A stretch of 6,088 bases of DNA, taken from positions 1 to 6,088 of the forward strand of contig VBLD01000206.1 of assembly GCA_005879205.1 (NCBI GenBank), written 5' to 3'. The translations under genes were made by a program, and so were the position numbers. The notes beneath the pieces are model-generated. The model was not told where the DNA came from and ran no database searches. It saw nothing but the letters and a program-made list of their open reading frames with translations. Source of the stretch: Deltaproteobacteria bacterium. GTDB taxonomy: Bacteria; Desulfobacterota; Binatia; DP-6. Positions 1 to 4,850 of this stretch are shown here, in pieces (within the stretch, counting starts at the first letter, position 1; the number at the start of each line of letters is the position of its first letter).

Positions 1-1
1 G

Positions 2-151
2 CTCGAGGACCTGAGCGGCATCCCGATGCGCATCTCGCCCGAGCCGGACGAGGTGGCGCCCGCCGCCACCGCGCCCGTCCCCGTCGCGCCGACGGAGGTG
101 ACCCATGACGGAGCTCCGCATCCGTACCAAGAACAAACGGGAAATGATTGA
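2..151 (+). CDS. C-terminal tail of an unidentified protein (5' end outside window)
   Basis: The frame starting at base 2 is open from the window edge to a TGA at 149-151. Every codon from the edge to base 103 ends in G or C, which is the pattern of a real gene in this genome, while the other two frames have many A/T third positions or an early stop. About 49 residues are visible: a short segment with LSGIPMRI, then an acidic, Pro/Ala/Val-rich tail that looks disordered. I do not recognise the family. The gene runs 47 nt into yjbQ; once inside yjbQ the third-position G/C bias disappears, as expected if the overlap is constrained by the yjbQ frame. It probably forms an operon with yjbQ. Confidence 0.6.
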   Translation, partial: LEDLSGIPMRISPEPDEVAPAATAPVPVAPTEVTHDGAPHPYQEQTGND

Positions 152-497
152 CCTCACGGCGCGGGTGACGGAGATCGTCGCCGATGCGGGCGTCGCGGAG
201 GGGCTGTGCTCGGTCTACACGCCGCACGCCACCGCGGCGATCGTCGTCAACGAGAACGACGACCCGAACGTCTGCGTCGACGTGCTCGACTGCCTCGATC
301 GCCTGATCCCCGCCGGCGTCTGGCGACACGACCGGGTGGATGCGAACGCCGCTGCGCACATCCAGTCGGCGATCCTCGGCCCGGGGGAGACCATCCCCGT
401 GCACGCCGGGAAGCTGCTCCTCGGCACGTGGCAAGCCGTGATGCTGGTCGAGCTCGACGGGCCGCGGGAGCGGCGGGTCGTGGTGACGGTGGTGTGA
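105..497 (+). CDS. yjbQ: YjbQ / UPF0047 family protein (secondary thiamine-phosphate synthase-like)
   Basis: This is a complete 130-residue protein of the YjbQ (UPF0047, TIGR00149) family, close to the usual length. Visible family hallmarks are TPHATAAIVVNENDDPNV (residues about 39-56), the AAHIQSAILGP block (about 83-93) and the signature IPVHAGKLLLGTWQAV (about 97-112), followed by ELDGPRERRVVV at the C-terminus. Members are small, single-domain, cytosolic proteins that form compact trimers. Weak thiamine-phosphate synthase activity has been reported for some homologues, but the physiological role is not settled. The ATG at 105 is preceded by a good ribosome-binding site (GGAGGTG at 95-101). 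The 5' end overlaps the preceding gene by 47 nt, which suggests translational coupling. A hairpin terminator follows about 175 nt after the stop. Family assignment is firm; enzymatic function is less so. Confidence 0.95.
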   Translation: MTELRIRTKNKREMIDLTARVTEIVADAGVAEGLCSVYTPHATAAIVVNENDDPNVCVDVLDCLDRLIPAGVWRHDRVDANAAAHIQSAILGPGETIPVHAGKLLLGTWQAVMLVELDGPRERRVVVTVV

Positions 498-515
498 GCG
501 GCGGGGTGGCGGGAA

Positions 516-533
516 GAGGCGTCACCTCGCCTC
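516..533. repeat. Inverted repeat just after yjbQ
   Basis: GAGGCG (516-521), a 6-nt loop and CGCCTC (528-533) form a perfect 6-bp GC-rich stem beginning 18 nt after the yjbQ stop. There is no T-tract, so it is not a classical intrinsic terminator. It could protect the 3' end of the mRNA or be incidental in such GC-rich DNA. Confidence 0.4.
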
Positions 534-672
534 CCGGTCCTCGCTCCACGCGCGACTCGTAGACTGAAGCGTCCCCCCGAAGCTGCGGGCGCGCGCGGGA
601 GCTGCGGAGGTCGGCTCGGCGACGCCCCTTCCCGCCTTGCACGCCGTTCGCCCCGCCGACACTGCGTTCCGC

Positions 673-700
673 CGCTCGCGCGGTCCGCGAGCGTTCTTCC
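673..700 (+). terminator. Probable intrinsic terminator of the yjbQ transcript
   Basis: CGCTCGCG (673-680), the loop CGGTC, and CGCGAGCG (686-693) form a perfect 8-bp stem, followed on the + strand by TTCTTCCT. The T-tract is interrupted but placed correctly. On the - strand no T-run follows, so the signal fits termination of rightward transcription from yjbQ, between the two converging transcription units (yjbQ ends at 497, the leftward gene ends at 722). Confidence 0.65.
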
Positions 701-721
701 TAGAAAAGCAGGAGAGCCGGT

Positions 722-1138
722 TTAAGCGGTGGCCTGGGTCAGGTCGGCGCCGTCGGTTGCCGGAAGGGCCACGATTCTGCCTCGACGGCCGCCTCTGGCG
801 CGCCACTCCCGCAGGCCGCGTCGGACGTACTCGGCGCTGATCTCCAAGGTGTCGCAGATGTTCTCGAAGGAGAACAGCCAGGTCCGATCCGGGGACTGGA
901 CCCAGTCCAGGGACTCCTCGAAGAGCTGCCGACCACGCAGGTCCCGGGCGTGGGCATACTTCTGGTAGCAGTCGACCGCATCCTCGAGCACGGCCAGCAT
1001 GAGGAGGCGTTCGCGCTCGAGCCCGCCCGCACGGCGGAACGCCGCGAAGAACTGGGCGGGCAGCAGGACGTCGGGCTCGAAGAGGCCCGCCAACCGCTCG
1101 TGTCCTGACGAGAAACCACGTTTCCCTTTTGCAACCAT
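722..1138 (-). CDS. Conserved hypothetical protein with HTH-like segment
   Basis: The gene encodes 138 residues. The ATG at 1138 follows the purine-rich stretch GGAGGGGAGA; a GTG one codon earlier is an alternative start. The core (about residues 38-115) is Leu/Glu/Arg-rich and helical: ERERLLMLAVLEDAVDCYQKY, then RDLRGRQLFEESLDWV, a short aromatic stretch WLFSFENICDTL, and EISAEYVRRGLREW. The spacing of ICDTLEISAEYVRRGL resembles the two helices of a helix-turn-helix, so nucleic-acid binding is possible. I recall similar small uncharacterised proteins in GC-rich deltaproteobacteria-like genomes but cannot name a family. There is no signal peptide or membrane segment. The N-terminus is basic (MVAKGKRG) and the last 25 residues look unstructured. 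It lies 140 nt after the MFS gene and probably has its own promoter, since that gap holds an inverted repeat and a possible terminator. Confidence 0.8.
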   Translation of the reverse strand: MVAKGKRGFSSGHERLAGLFEPDVLLPAQFFAAFRRAGGLERERLLMLAVLEDAVDCYQKYAHARDLRGRQLFEESLDWVQSPDRTWLFSFENICDTLEISAEYVRRGLREWRARGGRRGRIVALPATDGADLTQATA

Positions 1139-1160
1139 CACCGTCTCCCCTCCCCGCCAA

Positions 1161-1173
1161 GGCGTAGCACGCC
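1161..1173. repeat. Small inverted repeat upstream of the 138-residue gene
   Basis: GGCGT (1161-1165), AGC and ACGCC (1169-1173) form a perfect 5-bp dyad 22-35 nt upstream of the ATG at 1138. The position would suit an operator or a short leader hairpin. The arms are short and GC-rich, so chance is a real possibility. Confidence 0.3.
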
Positions 1174-1262
1174 ACGCCGTTGCAAAAGAACGGTCCAGGG
1201 ATGAAAAGCGCTTGCCCCGGAGTTTAGTTGTCCCTAACCGAACACGCGCCGGAAAGCAAGAG

Positions 1263-1286
1263 AAAAAACAGCCCCCGGTCAGCCGG
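1263..1286 (-). terminator. Weak candidate terminator of the MFS transcript
   Basis: Reading leftward, CCGG-CTGA-CCGG (1286-1275) overlaps the MFS stop codon. It is followed by GGGCTG and then six T residues (1268-1263 on the - strand), continuing as CTCTT. The T-run is the clearest in the window, but the stem is only 4 bp and lies 6 nt from the T-run, so this is a weak call. Confidence 0.3.
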
Positions 1287-2499
1287 AACGTCGCAGCCGG
1301 AGGCCCGAGCGGCTCGCCTGCTCGGCCCGGCGGGCGAGCGGAAGTGCGAGGCCGGCCGCGCCCATTGCGCAGAGTCCCGCCGCCACGTAGGCCGCCGGCG
1401 CACCGAGCCGGTCGAGCGCGAGCCCACCCCCGTGCGGCCCCAGCGCACGGGCACCCGCCGACAGCGACTGGGAGACGCCGAGCACCTCGCCATGCGTCCG
1501 GCCCGCTGCGGTCTTCGATATGAGGCTCGAGAGCGGCGGGCCGGCGAGCCCCTGTCCCGTCACGACGAGAGCGAGCGCGACGAGCAACTCGACCAGGCCA
1601 TGCGTGAACGGAAGCCAGGCGAGGCCGAGCGCCAGAGCTGCCGCGCCCGCCAGGACGAGGGCTGGCTCCGACACCCGTCGCGTCAGTCGGCCGACGAGCC
1701 AGCCCTGCACGACGACCGCGACGAGTCCCATGTAGACGAAGAGCCCGTAGATGCGCGACTCGCCGTAGCCGAAGAGCCGTTCGGCGGCGAGCGGGAAGGT
1801 TCCTTCGAGGACCGCGAACCCGAGCGTCACCAGGAAGAAGATGGCGAAGAGCACCGGGGCGCCGGGCGGCGCGGCGGCGGCGCGCAACGATTCGGGTGAC
1901 AACGGGTGCTGGAACTGCCGCGCCCGGCGGCCGACCTCGGGAAGCGATTCGGGCAGCCAGGCCGCGGCCAGGAGGAAGTTCGCGAGGCAGAGCCCGGCGG
2001 CGAACAGCTCCGGCACGCGCGGGCCGAACAGCGCCAGGCCGGCACCGAGCCCGGGGCCAACGACCATGCCGAGCCCGAAGGCAGCGCCGATCAACCCCAT
2101 CCCTCGTGCCCGCTCGGTCGGCGGCGTCACGTCGGCAATGTAGGCCTGTGCGACACCGATGTTGGCGCAAGCCACGCCCGCCAGGACCCGGGCCACGAAG
2201 AGCATGGCGATCGACCATGCCACCCCGAGCAGGAGATAGCTCACCGCCGAGCCGGCAAGGCTCACGAGGATGACGACGCGGCGCCCGAGGCGGTCCGAGA
2301 GAGCCCCCCAGACGGGAGCGAAGAGCAGCTGCATGAGGGAATAGACGCCCACCAGCGAGCCGGCCACGGTTGGTGTGGCATGCAGCCGCTCGGCGTATGC
2401 GGGCAAGAGCGGGATCACGATCCCGAAGCCCATCAGATCGATGAAGACGGTCAGAAAGAGGACGAACAGCGGCGAGCGACGACGGCCGGACGGCGACAC
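1279..2499 (-). CDS. MFS drug:H+ antiporter, TetA-like (DHA1 family)
   Basis: From the GTG at 2499 the protein is 406 residues, typical of 12-helix DHA1 exporters. TM1 (about residues 10-33) contains FIDLMGFGIVIPLLPAYAERL, the usual TetA-type N-terminus. The loop after TM2 carries motif A, GALSDRLGRR (65-74). The antiporter motif C lies in TM5 (GAAFGLGMVVGPGLGAGLA, about 138-156). An Arg/Gln/Pro-rich central cytoplasmic loop (about 182-212) separates the halves, and six more hydrophobic segments follow. The protein would sit in the inner membrane and export a small hydrophobic compound in exchange for protons; the substrate cannot be told from sequence. No ATG is suitable: the first in-frame one is inside TM1. 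GTG at 2499 is preferred because it leaves a short basic N-terminus; TTG at 2517 is the alternative. It lies 61 nt after the S24 gene on the same strand. Confidence 0.9.
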   Translation of the reverse strand: MSPSGRRRSPLFVLFLTVFIDLMGFGIVIPLLPAYAERLHATPTVAGSLVGVYSLMQLLFAPVWGALSDRLGRRVVILVSLAGSAVSYLLLGVAWSIAMLFVARVLAGVACANIGVAQAYIADVTPPTERARGMGLIGAAFGLGMVVGPGLGAGLALFGPRVPELFAAGLCLANFLLAAAWLPESLPEVGRRARQFQHPLSPESLRAAAAPPGAPVLFAIFFLVTLGFAVLEGTFPLAAERLFGYGESRIYGLFVYMGLVAVVVQGWLVGRLTRRVSEPALVLAGAAALALGLAWLPFTHGLVELLVALALVVTGQGLAGPPLSSLISKTAAGRTHGEVLGVSQSLSAGARALGPHGGGLALDRLGAPAAYVAAGLCAMGAAGLALPLARRAEQASRSGLRLRRSG

Positions 2500-2534
2500 C
2501 TCGCGAGGAAATCCCAAAGGGTCATACCAGTCAA

Positions 2535-2543
2535 GCGAAGATA
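2535..2543. promoter_or_regulatory. Third GCGAAGAT box, upstream of the MFS gene
   Basis: GCGAAGATA here is identical to bases 3243-3251 in front of the S24 gene. It lies in the 61-nt gap between the S24 stop and the MFS start, 36-44 nt upstream of the GTG. Just downstream on the coding strand, TGGTATGAC resembles an extended -10 element, but no convincing -35 is visible. A shared regulator site is an inference. Confidence 0.35.
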
Positions 2544-2560
2544 CCTCGCGGCGCCGACGC

Positions 2561-3226
2561 TCACTGGAGTTCGACGCCGAACCGGCACAGACGCCGCACG
2601 AGCTCTCTTGCTTCGCGCAGCAGAGCTCGGCGGAGGCGCGGATTGGCGGTGTCGCGGTAACAGTCACGTAGCGCGCGCAGGCTGCGGGCGAGGTCGTCGA
2701 CCAGCGAGGGACGCGCGGTCGCACGGCGAGCAACCGTCCGCTCACCCGCTGCGCGGAGGTGGGGGCCGAGCAGAGGCGGGTTCGGTTCACGCGCGTCGGC
2801 CGGCGAGCGCCGGTGGGGTTCCGGGCGGCGTGCGGTGGCACGGAATCCGTGTCGACGGACGACGCCCACCACGACCCCGAGGAGCCGGACCTTCCTGGCG
2901 GCAACGACCAGCGGCAGCAGCGCAGGACTGGCCGGCAGCAGGCGCATGGTGCCGTCCGAACCGCGGACGAGGCGTTTCACGCCGACGCGGCCATCGACCT
3001 CCACGAGCGCCGTCTGTCCGTCCGCTGGAGTGCGAGGCTCCACGATCAGCCGGTCGCCGTCGCGCAACCCGTCTTCGTCCATCGACGCCCCGCGAACGCA
3101 AACCGCGAAGACGCTCCTTCCGGCCCAGATAGTCCGCGCCTCCGGGGCCGTCACCGTGAGGCCGCCGCGCGCTTCCCGAGCTGGAGCGCTGCAAGCACCC
3201 ACCGACACTGCCTCACTGCGCGCCAT
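2561..3226 (-). CDS. LexA/UmuD-like S24 peptidase-domain protein without HTH
   Basis: The protein has 221 residues. Residues about 30-127 match the S24 (LexA/UmuD/phage repressor) C-terminal domain: AVCVRGASMDEDGLRDGDRLIVEP carries the catalytic Ser48 in G-x-S-M, and VEVDGRVGVKRLVR carries the catalytic Lys84. The Ser-Lys distance of 36 residues is as in LexA and UmuD. Only about 29 residues precede the domain and no helix-turn-helix is present; an in-frame TAA at 3241-3239, five codons upstream of the ATG, rules out a longer N-terminus. No certain Ala-Gly cleavage site is visible; the GACSA around residue 12 is at a UmuD-like distance from Ser48 but is speculative. A roughly 95-residue Arg-rich tail follows, the last 50 residues strongly helical (SLVDDLARSLRALRDCYRD onward), unlike LexA or UmuD. 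The ribosome-binding site is weak (TAGG). It follows the response regulator by 41 nt on the same strand. Domain call firm; role unknown. Confidence 0.8.
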   Translation of the reverse strand: MARSEAVSVGACSAPAREARGGLTVTAPEARTIWAGRSVFAVCVRGASMDEDGLRDGDRLIVEPRTPADGQTALVEVDGRVGVKRLVRGSDGTMRLLPASPALLPLVVAARKVRLLGVVVGVVRRHGFRATARRPEPHRRSPADAREPNPPLLGPHLRAAGERTVARRATARPSLVDDLARSLRALRDCYRDTANPRLRRALLREARELVRRLCRFGVELQ

Positions 3227-3241
3227 CGCAGAGCCTACTTA

Positions 3242-3262
3242 GGCGAAGATATGGCGAAGATC
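3242..3262. promoter_or_regulatory. Tandem GGCGAAGAT boxes upstream of the S24 gene
   Basis: GGCGAAGAT at 3242-3250 and at 3253-3261 are perfect 9-bp direct repeats with an 11-bp period, one helical turn, within the 41-nt gap before the S24 gene. A third GCGAAGATA copy precedes the MFS gene. On the coding strand the repeats lie directly after a TTGAT sequence that could be a weak -35 element, but no good -10 follows. Tandem same-face repeats suit a regulator binding as a direct-repeat dimer. Confidence 0.4.
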
Positions 3263-3267
3263 AAGCC

Positions 3268-3948
3268 CTACTCGCGGTCCAGCCAGGCGGCGATCCGGAT
3301 CAGCTCGGAAAGGTTCGCGGCCCTCAACTTCGTCATGACCCGACCGCGATGAAGCTCGACCGTCTTCTCGGACACTCCGAGCTCGGTGGCGACGCCCCTG
3401 TTCGTGTTTCCCGCCACGACGAGGTCCATCACCTGGCGCTCCCGCCGGGTGAGGAGCGCGATGCACTGACGAGCCTGCTCGCGCTGCACTTCGGCGCGGC
3501 GCGTCCGGCCGTGCAGCCGGAAGGCGTATGTGATCCGGTCGAGCAGCAGCTGGCCACTGAAAGGCTTCTCGATGAAGTCGATGGCACCCGCCTTCATGGC
3601 CCGCACCGCCGCCCGGATGTCGCCGTATCCGGTGATCATGATGACCGGGAGCCCGACGTGGCGGCGGGCGAGTGCGCGCTGAAGATCGAATCCGCTCATC
3701 CCCGGCAGGCAGACGTCGGTCACCACGCATCCGACGCGCTCCCCGTTCTGGCTCGCGAGGAAATCCTCCCCCGTGGAATACACTTCGACCGGGATCTCGA
3801 CGGAGGCGCAGAGGTGGCGCAGGCACTCGCATATTCCCGGGTCGTCCTCGACCACGTAGACCTTCGGCTCGTGCCCAGTGGAGCGAGGGGATTCTGCGAC
3901 GGCAGCTGCGGAGGATTCGGCCTCGGGACGACGAACGCTCTGTGCCAT
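3268..3948 (-). CDS. FixJ/NarL-type response regulator (REC + LuxR HTH)
   Basis: The protein has 226 residues. A receiver domain (about 28-140) shows the acidic pair in VVEDD (Asp35/Asp36), the phosphoacceptor Asp78 in VVTDVCLPGMSG, Thr106 in MITGYGD and Lys128 in EKPF. A LuxR/FixJ-type HTH (about 163-222) contains LLTRRERQVMDLVVAG and VSEKTVELHRGRVMTKL. The PGMSG, TGYGD and EKPF motifs and the direct domain linkage fit the FixJ/TodT/TtrR branch, which act as phosphorylation-activated transcription activators. The start at ATG 3948 is supported by GGAG 8 nt upstream and by a 1-nt gap from the preceding stop. That leaves an unusual 28-residue Ala/Ser/Glu-rich extension before the receiver. No partner histidine kinase is encoded in the window. 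It is the last gene of the sigma-54-led operon as seen here. Confidence 0.95.
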   Translation of the reverse strand: MAQSVRRPEAESSAAAVAESPRSTGHEPKVYVVEDDPGICECLRHLCASVEIPVEVYSTGEDFLASQNGERVGCVVTDVCLPGMSGFDLQRALARRHVGLPVIMITGYGDIRAAVRAMKAGAIDFIEKPFSGQLLLDRITYAFRLHGRTRRAEVQREQARQCIALLTRRERQVMDLVVAGNTNRGVATELGVSEKTVELHRGRVMTKLRAANLSELIRIAAWLDRE

Positions 3949-3949
3949 A

Positions 3950-4276
3950 TCATGATCTCCGATGGCGGCGTGACGACGAGGCGCGCGCGTCCGGATATGC
4001 CCCCTCGGCTCGCGGCTCGTCGGTGCGACAGACGTTGACCAGGACACCCCGATTCGCGAGCCGGGCGAAGTGCCCGTGAACGCGCGCGATATCGGCTCCG
4101 GTGGCGTCGGCCGCAACCATCACGTCGAGGCGTGCGCCGCGCCCCGCACGCAGCGCGTCGTCAGCGATCGTCTCGGCGCTGTACGGCGTCAGCCACTCTG
4201 CCCGATGCAGTACGGTGGTCCCGTTGCCGCTGCGAGGCACGATCCGAGCCCAGATGCGGGCGGCCTTCTCCGTCAT
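3950..4276 (-). CDS. Unrecognised 108-residue protein
   Basis: I do not recognise this protein. The start is taken as ATG 4276, which overlaps the preceding stop as ATGA; an in-frame ATG at 4336 would add 20 residues but overlap the XRE gene by 64 nt. The stop is one base before the response regulator ATG, so the gene is coupled on both sides. The middle (about residues 22-84) looks like a small alpha/beta fold: TVLHRAEWLTPYSAETIADDALRAG, a hydrophobic strand LDVMVAADATG, a helix ADIARVHGHFARLANRG and a final strand VLVNVCR. The last 24 residues are rich in Arg, Ser and Ala and end in SSRRHRRS, probably disordered. There is no signal peptide or membrane helix. Its place between two regulators suggests a regulatory or adaptor role, which is inference only. 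Confidence 0.75.
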   Translation of the reverse strand: MTEKAARIWARIVPRSGNGTTVLHRAEWLTPYSAETIADDALRAGRGARLDVMVAADATGADIARVHGHFARLANRGVLVNVCRTDEPRAEGAYPDARASSSRRHRRS

Positions 4277-4560
4277 TCGCCTGGTCTCGCTTCGGTCGAA
4301 CACCCGAACGGGCTGTCGATCTGAGGCGGCCTCCACGCGGGGGGACCTGCTTCCCGGTCAGCGGTGAAGTGTTGCGCGAGGCCGCGGGTACGTGCGAAGT
4401 GCTGGATCGCCTTCCAGGCGAGCTTGCTCGGCTCCGCATGGGCGTTCTCCCAGCGGTTGACGGTCCACACGGTCACGGCGATCGCGCGCGAAAAGTCTTC
4501 TTGTGTCATGCCGAGCCTGCGGCGCAGGTCCCGGATCACGTTCCCGACGCTGTGTTCCAT
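4273..4560 (-). CDS. XRE-family helix-turn-helix DNA-binding protein
   Basis: This is a small cytosolic DNA-binding protein of 95 residues. Residues about 5-58 form an XRE/Cro-C1 type domain: VIRDLRRRLGMTQEDFSRAIAV is the first part of the HTH and TVWTVNRWENAHAEPSKLA holds the recognition helix and the typical WENG-like turn (here WENA). The last third is Pro/Ala-rich and probably unstructured. There is no peptidase or ligand-binding domain, so it probably acts as a simple repressor or co-regulator. The ATG at 4560 has a strong ribosome-binding site (GGAGGA at 4572-4567, 6-nt spacing). It is 30 nt downstream of the micropeptide gene, and its stop overlaps the next start as ATGA. Autoregulation through the palindrome over the operon promoter is an attractive but untested inference. 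Confidence 0.92.
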   Translation of the reverse strand: MEHSVGNVIRDLRRRLGMTQEDFSRAIAVTVWTVNRWENAHAEPSKLAWKAIQHFARTRGLAQHFTADREAGPPAWRPPQIDSPFGCSTEARPGE

Positions 4561-4590
4561 TCACGTTCCTCCGATCGGCGGCGAACCCGC

Positions 4591-4698
4591 TCAGTCTCTG
4601 AACCAGTCGAGGAGGCACACCGTCCCCCAGCCGGCGACGAACCCAATCGAGAGTCCGGTGAAGAGCGAGATCGCAAACGGGTCGAGCACTGTGATCAT
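4591..4698 (-). CDS. 35-residue single-pass membrane peptide with glycine zipper
   Basis: The frame has a strong context: ATG at 4698 lies 8 nt after AAGGAG, itself just downstream of a near-consensus sigma-54 promoter whose predicted start site is about 4714. An upstream in-frame ATG (4776) precedes the promoter, so it cannot be used by this transcript. The peptide has a short N-terminus (MITVLDP), one hydrophobic helix at about residues 8-30 and a charged end DWFRD. The helix contains Gly15-x3-Gly19-x3-Gly23, a glycine zipper that commonly packs membrane helices together, plus Gly25, Trp24 and Cys28. By the positive-inside rule the orientation is uncertain. It resembles no small membrane protein family I can name (it is not KdpF-like). 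Possible roles are a modulator of a membrane sensor or transporter, or a membrane-active peptide. Confidence 0.75.
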   Translation of the reverse strand: MITVLDPFAISLFTGLSIGFVAGWGTVCLLDWFRD

Positions 4699-4706
4699 GG
4701 TTCGTT

Positions 4707-4712
4707 CTCCTT
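4707..4712 (-). promoter_or_regulatory. Ribosome-binding site of the micropeptide gene
   Basis: AAGGAG on the - strand is 8 nt from the ATG at 4698. It decides the start of the 35-residue gene and lies only about 2 nt inside the predicted sigma-54 transcript, giving a very short 5' leader of about 16 nt. Confidence 0.75.
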
Positions 4713-4724
4713 GCCGGGAGACAC

Positions 4725-4740
4725 AGCAAGGTGCTTGCCA
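4725..4740 (-). promoter_or_regulatory. Sigma-54 (RpoN) promoter, -24/-12 type
   Basis: On the - strand the sequence TGGCAAGCACCTTGCT matches the sigma-54 consensus TGGCACG-N4-TTGCW at all but one defined base, with the invariant GG (4739-4738) and GC (4727-4726) exactly 10 nt apart. The predicted start is about 4714, just ahead of the ribosome-binding site of the micropeptide. The gene immediately upstream encodes a sigma-54 activator, which strongly supports the call. A 13-bp palindrome, GCAAG-GTG-CTTGC (4726-4738), coincides with the promoter. Confidence 0.82.
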
Positions 4741-4780
4741 GCTCGCACCCCACCGACTGGCACGCCGCACCGCCATCGTC

Positions 4781-4844
4781 TGCAGCGGCGTCCTGCAGTT
4801 CGGTGCAGCGGGTTTCCCCGCAACTCTGACGAAAGCTGCAGCGA
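4781..4844. promoter_or_regulatory. Candidate upstream activator sites: phased TGCAGCG repeats
   Basis: TGCAGCG occurs at 4781-4787, 4804-4810 and 4837-4843, spaced 23 and 33 bp, close to two and three helical turns. A further CTGCAG lies at 4793-4798. The cluster is about 67-130 bp upstream of the predicted sigma-54 start site, where enhancer-binding activators normally bind. The dyad GCGGG-TTTC-CCCGC (4808-4821) sits among the repeats and could be part of a site or a 3' hairpin of the activator gene; it has no T-tract. Confidence 0.45.
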
Positions 4845-4850
4845 CCGGGC

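Noticed and set aside
1182..1196. A sigma-54-like element upstream of the 138-residue gene (TGGACCG and TTTTGCAA on the - strand)
   Set aside because: The GG and GC pairs are 11 nt apart rather than the strictly required 10, and the -24 half is a poor match.
2500..2904. An N-terminal extension of the MFS protein through the S24 gene to ATG 2904
   Set aside because: It runs antiphase through a real S24 domain, adds Ser/Arg/Pro-rich sequence and precedes a standard TetA-like TM1, so the start must be near 2499.
1906..3132. A long open frame on the + strand opposite the MFS and S24 genes (408 codons), and other long frames opposite or beside real genes
   Set aside because: The predicted proteins are low-complexity Arg/Pro/Ala/Gly-rich sequences with no recognisable domain. 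Long antisense frames are expected in GC-rich DNA, and the opposite strand encodes clear protein families.
4277..4336. A longer start (ATG 4336) for the 108-residue gene
   Set aside because: It would overlap the XRE gene by 64 nt, while the ATG at 4276 gives the normal 4-nt ATGA coupling.
4699..4776. A 26-residue N-terminal extension of the micropeptide starting at ATG 4776
   Set aside because: The extension would contain the sigma-54 promoter and the ribosome-binding site, so that start lies upstream of the predicted transcript, and the extra residues look random.
4808..4821. GCGGG-TTTC-CCCGC as an intrinsic terminator of the NtrC-class gene
   Set aside because: The 5-bp stem has no T-run after it on the - strand, so it was recorded only as a dyad within the activator-site region.
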